Below are positions 15,094 to 24,580 of a stretch of DNA of 64,000 bases, one piece after another. Source of the DNA: Marinilabilia sp046483585 (GTDB lineage Bacteria; Bacteroidota; Bacteroidia; Bacteroidales; Marinilabiliaceae). The stretch covers positions 1 through 64,000 of the forward strand of contig JAWOCV010000117.1 of assembly GCA_046483585.1 (NCBI GenBank), given 5' to 3'. The translations under genes were made by a program, and so were the position numbers. Position 1 is the stretch's first letter, and every line of letters begins with the position of its first letter. Under the pieces are notes generated by a model. It saw nothing but the letters and a program-made list of their open reading frames with translations, ran no database searches and was not told the DNA's origin.

Positions 15094-18000
15094 ATGGAAC
15101 AGACATTGACGGAAGCACTTCTGGAATCACTGATGAAGCTGTTTGCTCTTCTGACCGATCTTAGGACGGAGAGCAAAACCGGCCGGGCGCGCTTTTTGGT
15201 GGAAGATTTCCTGGCCAGGCACTTCAATTCGGAATACGTTCAGCAATATCTTGAAAAATTCGACAGTTTTCTGGAACGTTATCATTCACATGTATATAGC
15301 AATAATCAGGAGCTGATCGAAAAACAATCCTCCGATAATCAAACACGGATACTTAACATCTGTAATCAGATCAATCAGGAACTGGAACAGGAACCCAAGA
15401 TTATCCTGTTCGTTCAGTTGCTCGATTTTCTGAAAAAGGAGGAGACCATTAATGAGGAGGAACATTACTTTGTAGACCTCCTGGCTGAAAACCTTAAGAT
15501 CGATCCTCAGGATTATGACAACCTTAAAACCTTTATTCTGGAGTCGCCTGAAGAGGTCAACGATAAAGGATCTTTGCTCTACATCAGTGGTGATAAGGAA
15601 CCTCCGGATGCCAGAATCAAACATATCTACAACCCCAAACAACAGGTCTTTGTGTGGGTTTTGCGGGTCAGAAGTACCAAAACTTTTGTTTTCCGGTATT
15701 GGGGAGCCCGGAACCTGTATTTGAACGGTCACAAGGTAGAACAGAACAGGGCCTATATTCTGGCCGTGGGAGCGGTGATCAAAACATCACGCATGGCCCC
15801 CGTTTATTACGGGAAAGTGGCCGAAAAATTCATTCACAGGATTGATAAGGCCAGGATCATTTATCGTGCTGTGGATGTCTCCTATAAATTCAATAACAAC
15901 CAGATCGGCATTCATCGTTTTAGCTTTACCGGACGTTCAGGGCAGCTGGTAGGCATTATGGGCGGCAGCGGTACCGGCAAGTCAACCCTCCTCAATGTAA
16001 TGAACGGCAATTACAAGCCGAACAATGGGAAAATTACCGTCAACGGGTATGATCTCTATCTTGATAAAGATTCACTGGAAGGGGTTATCGGTTATGTGCC
16101 ACAGGACGATCTTTTGAAAGAGGAACTTACCGTCTTTGAAAATCTCTATTTCAACGCGAGACTTTGCTTCAGTGATCAGAGTCATGAGGAGATTCTTCGG
16201 CGGGTTGAAAATGCCTTGCGGGATTTTGATCTGGCGGAGGCCCGGGACCTTGTGGTCGGGAGCCCGTTAAATAAGATTCTGAGCGGAGGGCAGCGTAAAC
16301 GATTGAACATTGCCCTTGAATTAATCCGGGAACCGTCTGTCCTTTTCGTGGATGAACCCACTTCAGGGTTATCCTCCATGGATTCAGAAAAAGTCATGTC
16401 ACTGCTCAAGCGTCAGGTGTTGAAAGGGAAACTTGTCATTATTAATATTCACCAACCGGCATCGGACCTCTATAAGATGCTTGATAAGCTTCTTATCATC
16501 GACAAAGGCGGGTATATTATTTTCAACGGCAATCCCATGGACGCCATCGTCTATTTTAAGAAGATGGCCAATTATGTGAATCCCGAAGAGCGTGAATGTT
16601 ATGTTTGCGGCAATGTAAAATCGGAGCAGGTGCTGCGCATTGTGGAGGCCAGAATGGTCAACCCCTACGGAAAACTTATCCGCGAAAGAAAAATAAAACC
16701 TGAAGAATGGTATCGCTATTATCTTGAAAATTTTGAAAGCAAATTTCAATGGAAGGTTAAGCGACGCATTGACCGCAAAGAACCTCTCCCCGAGAACCTG
16801 TACAACATTCCCAACCGGCGGAAGCAGTTCTGGATATATACTTTACGTGACGGCCTGTCAAAGTTGAAGGACCGTCAATATATGCTGATCAACATCCTGG
16901 AAGCACCTCTCCTTGCTCTTCTGCTAAGCTTTTTTACCAAGTTCCTTGCCGGGACTTCTGCCGGTGCCCCCTCTTATGTTTTTGCCGAAAATGTGAATAT
17001 ACCCGCTTATCTCTTTATGAGTGTGGTAGTGGCCCTTTTTATTGGCTTGAATGTGAGTGCCGAAGAGATTATTAAAGACCGGAAGCTGCTGCAACGGGAG
17101 TCGTTCCTGAATTTGAGCCGGTCCAGCTTTCTTAACAGCAAGATAACCATATTATTTCTTATATCCGCTATTCAGACATTGATGTTTGTGTTGGTCGGGA
17201 ACAGTATACTTGAGATCAAAGGGTTGAATTGGAGTTACTGGTTGATTTTGTTTTCGACCGCCTGTTTTGCCAATATACTTGGTCTGAACATCAGTAGCGG
17301 CCTCAATTCGGTGGTGGCCATTTATGTTCTTATTCCGCTCATTCTTGTGCCTCATTTGTTGTTCAGCGGGGTGATCGTAGATTTTGACAAGTTGCACAAA
17401 TCAATGGCTTCGGATCAATACGTACCGCGTATAGGCGATGTAATGGTGTCGCGATGGTCATATGAGGCACTGGCTGTCAATCAGTTTAAAAACAATGATT
17501 ACCATGCCCGGTTTTTTGAAGAAGAACAGAATATGAGCAATGCTTCCTACTATGGAAGTGCCTTCATCCCGGAATTACTGAATCACCTCGAAATGGCCAG
17601 GTGGGCCGGCGGAAGGGCAGAATCCGGGAGGCAGGTGAAGCACCAAACCATGCTTTTTCATGCCTTCGAACAACTTAACCGGCAATATCCGGATCTGGTT
17701 CCACCCGATGTAGTGCCTGCCCCGGAACAATCCTGGGATGAAAAGGATTACGGGAGAACAGAAAAGGTACTCACTCAGGCCAGAGAAAAATTCAACGATG
17801 ATTACCAAAAATGGAAAAGTGCCCGGGACCGGCAAATGAATGAACTTGCTGAAGAGCTTGGCTCTTCAGAGGCTATTGTTGACCTTAAAGTGGATCATCA
17901 TAACGAAGCCCTGGCCGAATTACTGCTTAATAAAAAAAGTGTGGAGCAATTTGTTTACACTGGTGATAAGTTTATCAGAAAGCAACATCCGGGGTATAAA

Positions 18001-18222
18001 GAGCCTACCGGTGATTGGGGCCGGGCTCATTTCTATGCACCGGAGAAGAAAATGGGAATGCTCTCCATTTCTACCCCCATATTTAATATGATTGTTGTAT
18101 GGGTGGGTGTAGTGATTCTTTATATTACCTTATATCTGGATGTGCTGCGCCGTATCATCGGATATTTTGAAACATTCAAGCTGAAACGGCTGCATCGGAA
18201 ATTGCAGAATCTCCGCACCTGA
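15094..18222 (+). CDS. ABCG-like ABC transporter with N-terminal extension and large extracytoplasmic insert
   Basis: Fused ATPase-permease, 1042 residues from the ATG at 15094. Residues 1-190 form a helical, TerB-like acidic region, followed by a short beta-rich FHA-like segment (about 200-265). The ATPase has Walker A GGSGTGKST (near 290), signature LSGGQRKR (near 396), Walker B VLFVDEPTSGLSS (near 416) and the H-loop NIHQPAS. Around 600-770 are several ABC-2-type membrane segments. A hydrophilic stretch of about 210 residues (helical, charged; about 775-990) precedes a final membrane helix. The domain order ATPase-then-membrane is that of ABCG/White half-transporters. The substrate is unknown. 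It stands alone between two terminators. Confidence 0.85.
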   Translation: MEQTLTEALLESLMKLFALLTDLRTESKTGRARFLVEDFLARHFNSEYVQQYLEKFDSFLERYHSHVYSNNQELIEKQSSDNQTRILNICNQINQELEQEPKIILFVQLLDFLKKEETINEEEHYFVDLLAENLKIDPQDYDNLKTFILESPEEVNDKGSLLYISGDKEPPDARIKHIYNPKQQVFVWVLRVRSTKTFVFRYWGARNLYLNGHKVEQNRAYILAVGAVIKTSRMAPVYYGKVAEKFIHRIDKARIIYRAVDVSYKFNNNQIGIHRFSFTGRSGQLVGIMGGSGTGKSTLLNVMNGNYKPNNGKITVNGYDLYLDKDSLEGVIGYVPQDDLLKEELTVFENLYFNARLCFSDQSHEEILRRVENALRDFDLAEARDLVVGSPLNKILSGGQRKRLNIALELIREPSVLFVDEPTSGLSSMDSEKVMSLLKRQVLKGKLVIINIHQPASDLYKMLDKLLIIDKGGYIIFNGNPMDAIVYFKKMANYVNPEERECYVCGNVKSEQVLRIVEARMVNPYGKLIRERKIKPEEWYRYYLENFESKFQWKVKRRIDRKEPLPENLYNIPNRRKQFWIYTLRDGLSKLKDRQYMLINILEAPLLALLLSFFTKFLAGTSAGAPSYVFAENVNIPAYLFMSVVVALFIGLNVSAEEIIKDRKLLQRESFLNLSRSSFLNSKITILFLISAIQTLMFVLVGNSILEIKGLNWSYWLILFSTACFANILGLNISSGLNSVVAIYVLIPLILVPHLLFSGVIVDFDKLHKSMASDQYVPRIGDVMVSRWSYEALAVNQFKNNDYHARFFEEEQNMSNASYYGSAFIPELLNHLEMARWAGGRAESGRQVKHQTMLFHAFEQLNRQYPDLVPPDVVPAPEQSWDEKDYGRTEKVLTQAREKFNDDYQKWKSARDRQMNELAEELGSSEAIVDLKVDHHNEALAELLLNKKSVEQFVYTGDKFIRKQHPGYKEPTGDWGRAHFYAPEKKMGMLSISTPIFNMIVVWVGVVILYITLYLDVLRRIIGYFETFKLKRLHRKLQNLRT

Positions 18223-18235
18223 TGCCGCTATATGG

Positions 18236-18268
18236 AATAAAAAAAGGGCGACCCAATGGCCGCCCTTT
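18236..18268 (-). terminator. Terminator of the cold-shock gene (possibly bidirectional)
   Basis: AAAGGGCG (18243-18250) pairs with CGCCCTTT (18261-18268). On the minus strand it is followed by a T run (A18239-A18245 on the plus strand), which suits the leftward cold-shock gene. It may also stop the rightward ABC transporter transcript. Confidence 0.75.
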
Positions 18269-18309
18269 AAAGTCTTCGTTAAATGTAATCTGGTATTGAA
18301 ATATATATT

Positions 18310-18501
18310 CTAAACCAATTTAACATCTACTGCATTAAGGCCTTTTCTGCCTTCTACGAGTTCGAAAGCCACTTCATCGTCCTCTTTGATCTTGTCGATC
18401 AGGCCGGTAGCGTGAACAAAAAATTCTTTTTCAGACTCGTCTTCTTTAATGAATCCGAATCCTTTTGATTCATTAAAGAATTTTACTTTTCCTGTTTTCA
18501 T
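18310..18501 (-). CDS. Cold-shock protein, CspA family
   Basis: Small RNA-binding OB-fold protein that acts as an RNA chaperone. It contains RNP1 (KGFGFI, 13-18) and RNP2 (FFVHAT, 27-32), and 63 residues is the common short Bacteroidota form. It is monocistronic. Its upstream region is long (18502-19089 to the next, divergent gene) and carries a MITE-like repeat at 18670-18831, so the promoter should lie within the first 150 bp or so. Confidence 0.93.
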   Translation of the reverse strand: MKTGKVKFFNESKGFGFIKEDESEKEFFVHATGLIDKIKEDDEVAFELVEGRKGLNAVDVKLV

Positions 18502-18669
18502 CTTAAAATTGTTTGTTTGTTAAGCATTCCATGCAACTGATCCGGTCTATAGGCAAGTTCTTTAACCATGCTGTGCGATCATCTCAGCTACATAAATAAT
18601 TATTCACGATACAAAGAAAATAACAATCTTTGGATTTTACATTATAATAATCAAAAAATTCTTTTTAGC

Positions 18670-18831
18670 CTTAACTATTGACTTTGTCGAACTCCGTTTC
18701 ATAAATTATTTCCCTTATGAATAAAGTTCAGGTTAACCCCGACTTAGATGAAGTTAAACTTTTGAAAAAAGTTTTTACTGAATCTTAGTCGCTGTCGGAG
18801 ACAGGGATTATTTGCGAATAATCCGGGTTAG
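18670..18831 (+). repeat. MITE-like intergenic repeat, short copy
   Basis: The left end (TATTGACTTTGTCGAACTCC then TTTCATAAATTATTT, 18675-18712) matches 49249-49284. Bases 18724-18812 are almost identical to 49572-49662. The right end retains ATTATTTGCGAATAATCCGGGTTA. Compared with the 460-bp copy at 49236-49702 the central 280 bp is missing. The unit contains a near-palindrome (CGACTTAGATGAAG with CTGAATCTTAGTCG). The rest of 18502-19089 holds no gene. Confidence 0.85.
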
Positions 18832-19089
18832 ATGGATTGCCTTTCTTCTCTGGTCGCCTCCCGTTTGAGAGGCAGGAGATCTTTGGTGTGATGTTATGAG
18901 GTCATTTTCAGTGCCTAGAGAATAGGTGTGGAATGGGTGTGATACCTAAATTGAATTTTTAAAGATTAAAAGTGTATTTTGTGCGATTGATTTGTTATTT
19001 TTAACAAACTTTTTCGGCCTGTGCAACTGGATTGTAAATTTCCGGCCGGAAGACACACGATTATCTTAAACCTATAAAACATTATCAGG

Positions 19090-19953
19090 ATGAAAAGAAC
19101 AATGATTCCGGTGATTTTGTTGTTTCTCGGATCAACATTATCCATGTGTACCACAGAAAAAGAAAGCAAAGAGATTGGCCTTCAGCTATACTCCGTGCGG
19201 GATGCAATGGAGGAGGCCCCGAAAGAGACCGTTCGCGAGGTCGGTGAAATGGGATATTCCTTTGTGGAAGCTGCCGGTTATGCCGACGGCAAGTTCTACG
19301 GAATGGAGCCCTCAGAATTTACTGCACTGGTCGAGGAGAGTGGCATGATGTTCCTTAGTTCGCATACCGGCCAGGACCTTCCTGATTCGGCATCTTGGGA
19401 TGAAACAATGGAATGGTGGGACGAGTGTATTGAAGCTCATGCCGAGGCGGGTGTTCAGTATATTGTTCAGCCCTGGATGGGAGATAAAGGATATGAATCT
19501 CTGGAAGGACTGGAGAAATATTGTGAATATTTTGATGCGGTAGGAGAAAAATGTCGCGAAAATGGCATTAAGTTTGGTTATCACAATCATGATCAGGAGT
19601 TTACAGAGCTTGAAGGGGAGATGATCTATGATTATATGTTGAAGAACACCGATCCCGAAAAAGTATTTTTCCAACTTGACCTTTACTGGATACATGAAGG
19701 AGAAGAAGTGGCTGCTGATTATTTCAGTAACTATCCCGGTCGGTTTCCTCATTGGCATGTGAAAGATGAGAAAGAACTTGGGGAAAGCGGGAAAATGGAT
19801 TTTGAATCAAGTTTTGAACATGCAGAATTGGCTGGACTGGATTATATCATCGTAGAAGTTGAAGAATATGATTATGATCCTATTGAAAGTGTCAAGATGA
19901 GTCTTGAATATCTGCAAAATGCTGATTTTGTTGAAGCTTCTTATAGTGAGTGA
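19090..19953 (+). CDS. Sugar phosphate isomerase/epimerase-like TIM-barrel lipoprotein
   Basis: The N-terminus is a lipoprotein signal (LGSTLSMC, Cys20). The rest is a xylose-isomerase-like TIM barrel (AP_endonuc_2 family), starting EIGLQLYSVRDAM. Candidate metal/catalytic residues occur in FVEAAG, FGYHNHDQEF, FQLDLYW and IIVEVEEYD. Similar Bacteroidota proteins act on sugars or inositols in the periplasm, but the substrate cannot be inferred here. It is monocistronic, with its own terminator. Its 287 residues are typical. Confidence 0.88.
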   Translation: MKRTMIPVILLFLGSTLSMCTTEKESKEIGLQLYSVRDAMEEAPKETVREVGEMGYSFVEAAGYADGKFYGMEPSEFTALVEESGMMFLSSHTGQDLPDSASWDETMEWWDECIEAHAEAGVQYIVQPWMGDKGYESLEGLEKYCEYFDAVGEKCRENGIKFGYHNHDQEFTELEGEMIYDYMLKNTDPEKVFFQLDLYWIHEGEEVAADYFSNYPGRFPHWHVKDEKELGESGKMDFESSFEHAELAGLDYIIVEVEEYDYDPIESVKMSLEYLQNADFVEASYSE

Positions 19954-19979
19954 ATAAGCTGTTCCTAATTCTATATCTG

Positions 19980-20011
19980 ACCGCAGCAGGATTCCCTGTT
20001 GCGGTTTTTTT
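19980..20011 (+). terminator. Terminator after the TIM-barrel lipoprotein gene
   Basis: ACCGCAGCAGG (19980-19990), loop ATTC, CCTGTTGCGGT (19995-20005) with one G-U pair, then seven T residues. Confidence 0.9.
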
Positions 20012-20048
20012 GTAACCGGCTCAAAGGCAGGCCCAGACAGCGTTGATC

Positions 20049-20079
20049 TTGGCCTTTTCCCGAAATTTTCGTAATTTTG
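20049..20079 (+). promoter_or_regulatory. Promoter of the KamA-like gene
   Basis: TTG (20049-20051), 20 bases, then TAATTTTG (20072-20079): a good Bacteroidota-type promoter. The predicted 5' leader is about 107 nt. The gene also has an unusual SD-like GGAGG five bases before its ATG. Confidence 0.6.
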
Positions 20080-20192
20080 TTGTAAATTGTGGTGGATTTT
20101 ACCTCCTGAATGTTGTTTTTGGTAATATTTTTGAATGGAGGTGATGGCCATAGCGGGATGATTTCTGTTTTATATATTTAAATTGGAGGCCT

Positions 20193-21491
20193 ATGAAATA
20201 TCAGATTTTTTCATTGCACAATTATCGTAAAATTCCTCAGGTAGATAAGTTGAATGCGCAAGATTTAAGGAACATTGATGTGGTAGGGCATGTTTTGCCG
20301 TTCAAAACCAATAATTATGTTGTGAATGAACTGATAGACTGGGATAATTTCCGGGAGGATCCGCTTTTTATTCTTAATTTTCCGCAAAGGGGTATGCTTC
20401 AGACCGAAGATTTCAACCATATGGCTTCGGCTATGGACAAGATAACCAACAGAGTGGAATTGAAAAAGACGGCCAATGCCATTCGTGAAAAGATGAATCC
20501 CCACCCTGCCGGGCAGACGCATAATGTTCCCGAGCTGAATGGTGAAAAACTGCCGGGTATTCAGCATAAATATGAAGAGACCATGTTGTTTTTCCCTACC
20601 CAGGGGCAGACCTGTCATGCGTATTGTACTTTTTGTTTTCGCTGGCCTCAGTTTGTGGGAATGGAAGACCTCAGGTTTGCCATGAATCAGATTGACTATG
20701 TGGTCGAATATCTGAAAGTTCATCCGGAAATTACCGACATTCTTTTTACAGGTGGAGATCCTATGGTAATGAAAGCCCCTGTTTTAAATGAATATATTTC
20801 AAAGATCCTGGATGCCAATCTCCCAAACTTGCAAAACATCAGGATCGGTACCAAATCTTTGGCATTCTGGCCATATCGATACCTTACCGACAGCGATGCC
20901 GATGATGTGTTGCGGATTTTTGAAAAAGTAACCAGGGCCGGTAAGTCATTGGCTTTTATGGCTCATTTCAATCATTCCCGTGAACTTGAAACAGAAGCTG
21001 TGGCCAAAGCGACTGAAAGGGTGCGGCAAACGGGAGCCCAGATTCGTACCCAGTCGCCTCTGCTGAATCATATTAACGCAGATGGTGATGTTTGGAGAGA
21101 CATGTGGAAGAAACAGGTTAAGATGGGGATGATCCCCTATTATATGTTTGTGGCACGCGACACCGGAGCTCAGGAATATTTTGGGGTATCCCTGGCCAAT
21201 GCCTGGAAAATTTTCCGGAGTGCTTATATTCAGGTCAGTGGTATAGCTCGCACTGTAAGAGGGCCGAGCATGTCCTGTACACCTGGAAAAGTTCGGATTA
21301 TTGGTGTGTCCGAGGTCAAAGGAGAAAAGGTTTTTGTTTGTGAATTTATACAGGGTCGCAACAGAGAGTGGGTGGGACATCCTTTCTTTGCCAGGTACGA
21401 TCCCCGGGCGCTGTGGATGGATGATCTGAAACCTGCTTTCGGGCTTGAAGAATTTTTCTTTGAAGAAGATCTGGCACGGATGCTTCTTTAA
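20193..21491 (+). CDS. KamA-family radical SAM protein (lysine 2,3-aminomutase-like)
   Basis: The radical SAM cluster motif is C141-HAY-C145-TF-C148 in a context (FFPTQGQTCHAYCTFCFRW) very close to lysine 2,3-aminomutase, with a following TGGDPM motif that contacts SAM. True aminomutases bind PLP through a lysine in a glycine-rich GGGGK-type motif near the C-terminus; I cannot find one, the closest being SCTPGKVRI. The protein is therefore a divergent member whose reaction is uncertain. At 432 residues it is similar in length to KamA. It has a promoter and a terminator of its own. Confidence 0.85.
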   Translation: MKYQIFSLHNYRKIPQVDKLNAQDLRNIDVVGHVLPFKTNNYVVNELIDWDNFREDPLFILNFPQRGMLQTEDFNHMASAMDKITNRVELKKTANAIREKMNPHPAGQTHNVPELNGEKLPGIQHKYEETMLFFPTQGQTCHAYCTFCFRWPQFVGMEDLRFAMNQIDYVVEYLKVHPEITDILFTGGDPMVMKAPVLNEYISKILDANLPNLQNIRIGTKSLAFWPYRYLTDSDADDVLRIFEKVTRAGKSLAFMAHFNHSRELETEAVAKATERVRQTGAQIRTQSPLLNHINADGDVWRDMWKKQVKMGMIPYYMFVARDTGAQEYFGVSLANAWKIFRSAYIQVSGIARTVRGPSMSCTPGKVRIIGVSEVKGEKVFVCEFIQGRNREWVGHPFFARYDPRALWMDDLKPAFGLEEFFFEEDLARMLL

Positions 21492-21526
21492 ACGGGGGGA
21501 TCCTTTTGAAATAAGGTAATGATGCA

Positions 21527-21557
21527 GCCGCTTCGAATCAAACCGTAGCGGTTTTTT
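21527..21557 (+). terminator. Terminator after the KamA-like gene
   Basis: GCCGCT (21527-21532) pairs with AGCGGT (21547-21552) around a 14-nt loop and is followed by six T residues. The stem is short. Confidence 0.6.
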
Positions 21558-21744
21558 GATGATCCCAAAAACTCTCTTTTGGATGTTTGTGGCTTTCAGC
21601 AAGAGCGTGCGAATTATCACTTTTGGTATGCTTTTCTCCTGAAACCTCTTATCCCTTTTCAATCCTGAGGAGAAAAAGGATGTATTGGAAATGGAAAACG
21701 GCCGCTAAAACGGTTGGAAATTTTAACTTGGCTTCACCCAAAGC

Positions 21745-22620
21745 ATGAAAAAGAAGAAAAACGTTATCAATATCATTAAAGTGGCCGGAAAGATCATCTT
21801 AAGCGGGACCATTTTGTGGTATATTTCTTCGAAGATTGATGTTGACGCCATCCGGGATGCCATTCAAAAAGCCGATGCAGAATGGTTGGTGGGCGCTGTT
21901 TTGGTTTATGCCATATCCCAGCTGGCGGCATCGGTCCGATTGAATACTTTGTTTCGGTTGATCCCTGTGCGAATATCCCAATGGGCCAATATGAAACTTT
22001 ACTGGCTCGGGCTGTTCTATAATTTGTTCCTGCCGGGTGGAGTCGGCGGGGATGGTTTTAAGGTCTATCTTCTCAATCAGTATCTGGGTGTTCCTGTCAA
22101 GAGATCTTTGGGAGCTATTTTGACCGACAGGCTATCGGGACTGACCATTATAGCGACATATCTGCTTATTTTGTTCCAGTTTATTGATTATCCTTTGCCT
22201 CATGAATGGTTGTTGCTATTGGCTATCCCGGTCCCTCTGCTGGGTTTTTATTTGGTTTTAAAATGGTTGTTTCCGTTGTTTAGGAAGGCTTTTAGAGCCA
22301 TTGGCTTTTGGTCTTTGCTTGTTCAGGGTTTGCAGATGCTGGCGGCCATTCTCATTCTTCAGGCCCTTGGGGCTCACAATTCGGGCCGTTACGATGCCTA
22401 TCTGTTTCTGTTTTTTCTGTCCGCCATTATGGCTTCCATCCCTGTTACCCTTGGGGGCATAGGAGCCCGGGAATTTACTTTTTTAATGGGGGCTCAGTAT
22501 TTAAACTTACAGCAAGATATGGCTGTTGCTCTCAGTTTGTTGTTTTTTATGGTTTCGGTGGTTTCGGCACTTCCCGGCTTGTGGTATACCCTTCGTCCCC
22601 GCTATATTCTGAAAAAGTAG
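21745..22620 (+). CDS. Lysylphosphatidylglycerol-synthase-type membrane protein (UPF0104)
   Basis: Integral membrane protein with about seven to eight helices and the family hallmarks FLPGGVGGDGFKVYLL, LTDRLSGL and GGIGAREF. It corresponds to the flippase-like membrane half of MprF; the cytoplasmic aminoacyl-transferase half is absent. Stand-alone proteins of this kind are common in Bacteroidota and are thought to move lipids or lipid-linked precursors, but the substrate is unknown. 291 residues. It converges with the LPP20-like gene, with 17 bp between stops. Confidence 0.88.
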   Translation: MKKKKNVINIIKVAGKIILSGTILWYISSKIDVDAIRDAIQKADAEWLVGAVLVYAISQLAASVRLNTLFRLIPVRISQWANMKLYWLGLFYNLFLPGGVGGDGFKVYLLNQYLGVPVKRSLGAILTDRLSGLTIIATYLLILFQFIDYPLPHEWLLLLAIPVPLLGFYLVLKWLFPLFRKAFRAIGFWSLLVQGLQMLAAILILQALGAHNSGRYDAYLFLFFLSAIMASIPVTLGGIGAREFTFLMGAQYLNLQQDMAVALSLLFFMVSVVSALPGLWYTLRPRYILKK

Positions 22621-22637
22621 AAAATTTTGGGGCACTT

Positions 22638-24023
22638 TTAAAAATTGAGCTTTTCAAGTTGCGGGTAGACCTCTTCCCGGAAACGGTCCAAAAGTTTGTT
22701 GCGGGCCTCTTTCAGAGCATAATCGTAACCGCCGGCGCGCATGCCTTTGACTTCCGTGATGGCATCACTGAATATTTCCCTTTTGTTTTCGCCTGCTAAA
22801 ACAGAGAAGTATAGATCTGCAAAGACAAGGTAAACGGAGTAACCGGTGCCTTCTTTTATCTCTCCCTTTTTAAATGCCACTTCTGTTTTGACAATATACT
22901 CAGCTTCTCCGGGGGCATCAGTGAAGTTAAAGTAGGTTTCATTAAGTTTTGCCTTTAGCTGATTTGAAAAGGGTTGTTGTTGGTTCTCCCGACCAAAAGT
23001 TGATTCCCTTCCCTGAAAAAAGGCGTCTGATTTCTGAAGCTCTATGTTGAATGTGGCCGAAGGGATGGTTTCATCAGGCAGGAAAAAAGCTACCAGAGGA
23101 CTTTCAATATTTTCTTCTTTGAGTAGGTCGGTGTGGTCAAAAACGACTTTCACCTGCTGTTTTTTCCGGGATGACTCCAGTTTTTGGATATGACTGGTAA
23201 CGACGCCTGAGGCATTGGTGGAGTTTTTCTCCCTGAGGAGTCCTTCTCCCTCTATGAAACTGAAATTTACAGGAAGACTCTGGACCGGAATTTTTTCCCC
23301 GTCGGGAGTAAAATATTCTACTTTGGCCTCCAAAGGGGCCTCCATTTGTTTTGAGAAGACAATTTTGAGTTCCGGGTTTTCAGGGGTAACCGAAATTTTT
23401 GAAAAGAGGTCTCTCAGGTCCTTCATAATGTCGGTTGCGAAATTGATCTCGCCTTCCATGGAGCGGTAGGTCAGATCTTCTTTGAGGTGGTCTTCCAGCG
23501 ATTCTATGGATTTGAAATAAGCGGCCAGTGCCGGCGTGATCTTATGATCATCCGCATGCTGCCGGGCGTCTAGAAAATGGGAAGCTGCCTGCTTTTTCGC
23601 CATCTCCAGGTCTTGTCTTTTCCTTCGCCTGTGTTTTTCCTTGTCCAGGCGCATCATCACCCAATATTCCCGTTTGTTCTCCCACGTCTGAACTTCATAG
23701 CCCTTTAGGTTATTGTTCGCTGAGGTTGCAATTTCCGACTCATAGGTTTCCTGAAATTCATAATTGTTTTCAAACTGACGAAGCAATGAGTTGGAGGAGA
23801 CGTTTACCTCTATCTCTGAGGCGAGCTCTTTCAGGGCATCAGCACGGGCTTTTCTGGCGTAATCAAGACCTTCGTGATTGTCTTTCCCGGCCATTCCTAT
23901 GCCGATGTAATGGTCTCTTTCAGAGGGACGTTTTTTTACCCATTTGGGTTTTGCAGCGTCTGCCGGAATGGATGACAGAATGAGGAGCAGAGCAGCAAAA
24001 AGAAATGTGTATTGCCTGGCCAT
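22638..24023 (-). CDS. Exported LPP20-domain-like protein
   Basis: Residues 1-23 form a signal peptide ending IPADAA. Residues 30-130 resemble the LPP20 domain (HYIGIGMAGKD, then a long ARKARADALKELASEIEV helix and a WENKREYWVMMRLDK strand). A helical linker (135-200) and beta-rich Ig-like segments follow, ending in a second domain in which a pattern such as SDAITEVKGMRAGGYDYALKEARN recurs. It is probably periplasmic or at the inner face of the outer membrane; the role is unknown. It lies 23 bp after recX on the same strand and may be co-transcribed. Confidence 0.75.
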   Translation of the reverse strand: MARQYTFLFAALLLILSSIPADAAKPKWVKKRPSERDHYIGIGMAGKDNHEGLDYARKARADALKELASEIEVNVSSNSLLRQFENNYEFQETYESEIATSANNNLKGYEVQTWENKREYWVMMRLDKEKHRRRKRQDLEMAKKQAASHFLDARQHADDHKITPALAAYFKSIESLEDHLKEDLTYRSMEGEINFATDIMKDLRDLFSKISVTPENPELKIVFSKQMEAPLEAKVEYFTPDGEKIPVQSLPVNFSFIEGEGLLREKNSTNASGVVTSHIQKLESSRKKQQVKVVFDHTDLLKEENIESPLVAFFLPDETIPSATFNIELQKSDAFFQGRESTFGRENQQQPFSNQLKAKLNETYFNFTDAPGEAEYIVKTEVAFKKGEIKEGTGYSVYLVFADLYFSVLAGENKREIFSDAITEVKGMRAGGYDYALKEARNKLLDRFREEVYPQLEKLNF

Positions 24024-24046
24024 AATTTATATGATATTTGAGATGG

Positions 24047-24502
24047 TTAATGCAACAACTGTTCCACAACTTTGATGACGTCCTGGTATTCATATCCTTT
24101 TGAAACGGCATGCCTGATAAGCGCGGCTTTTTGTTTCACCGGTTCACGGTCCCTGATTTGCTTTTGTTTGTCACGGATAATGGCTTCCAGAACTTCGAGA
24201 TAATTTTCCTCATCTATTTGTTCCAGGGCTTCATTGATGATCTCTTCGGGCAGGCCTTTTTGCCTTAGTTGCCACCAAATCTTTTTTCGTCCCCAATGGT
24301 TGAACCGAAACTTGTCACGGACGTAAAAGGAGGCATATCTCGACTCGTCAATGAATTGTTCATCTACCAGATGCTTCAGGATTTTATCCTGATCAGCATC
24401 AGAGATCTCCCATTTTTTCAGCTTTCTTCTTATGTCATACAGGCAGTATTCCTGTTTGGAGCAAATGGCCGAGGCTTTGTTCAGGGCAGTTTTGTAGTCC
24501 AT
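24047..24502 (-). CDS. recX: Regulatory protein RecX
   Basis: Modulator of RecA filament activity. The three-helix repeat units are recognisable: ALNKASAICSKQEYCLYDIR, then HLVDEQFIDESRYASFYVRD (the conserved FIDD/DxRYA motif) and GRKKIWWQLRQKGLPEEII. At 151 residues it has the normal length. recA is not in this window. The region upstream of its start is the AGCT heptad array. Confidence 0.9.
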   Translation of the reverse strand: MDYKTALNKASAICSKQEYCLYDIRRKLKKWEISDADQDKILKHLVDEQFIDESRYASFYVRDKFRFNHWGRKKIWWQLRQKGLPEEIINEALEQIDEENYLEVLEAIIRDKQKQIRDREPVKQKAALIRHAVSKGYEYQDVIKVVEQLLH

Positions 24503-24580
24503 ACTGTTTAATCTGTTTATCAGATCCCGACCACTAAAATAATTCTTTTTTCTTGATGTATCCCATTTCAGTAGATTATT

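Noticed and set aside
20946..21662. 238-codon minus-strand frame opposite the KamA-like gene
   Set aside because: Antisense shadow of the radical SAM gene; it also spans that gene's terminator.
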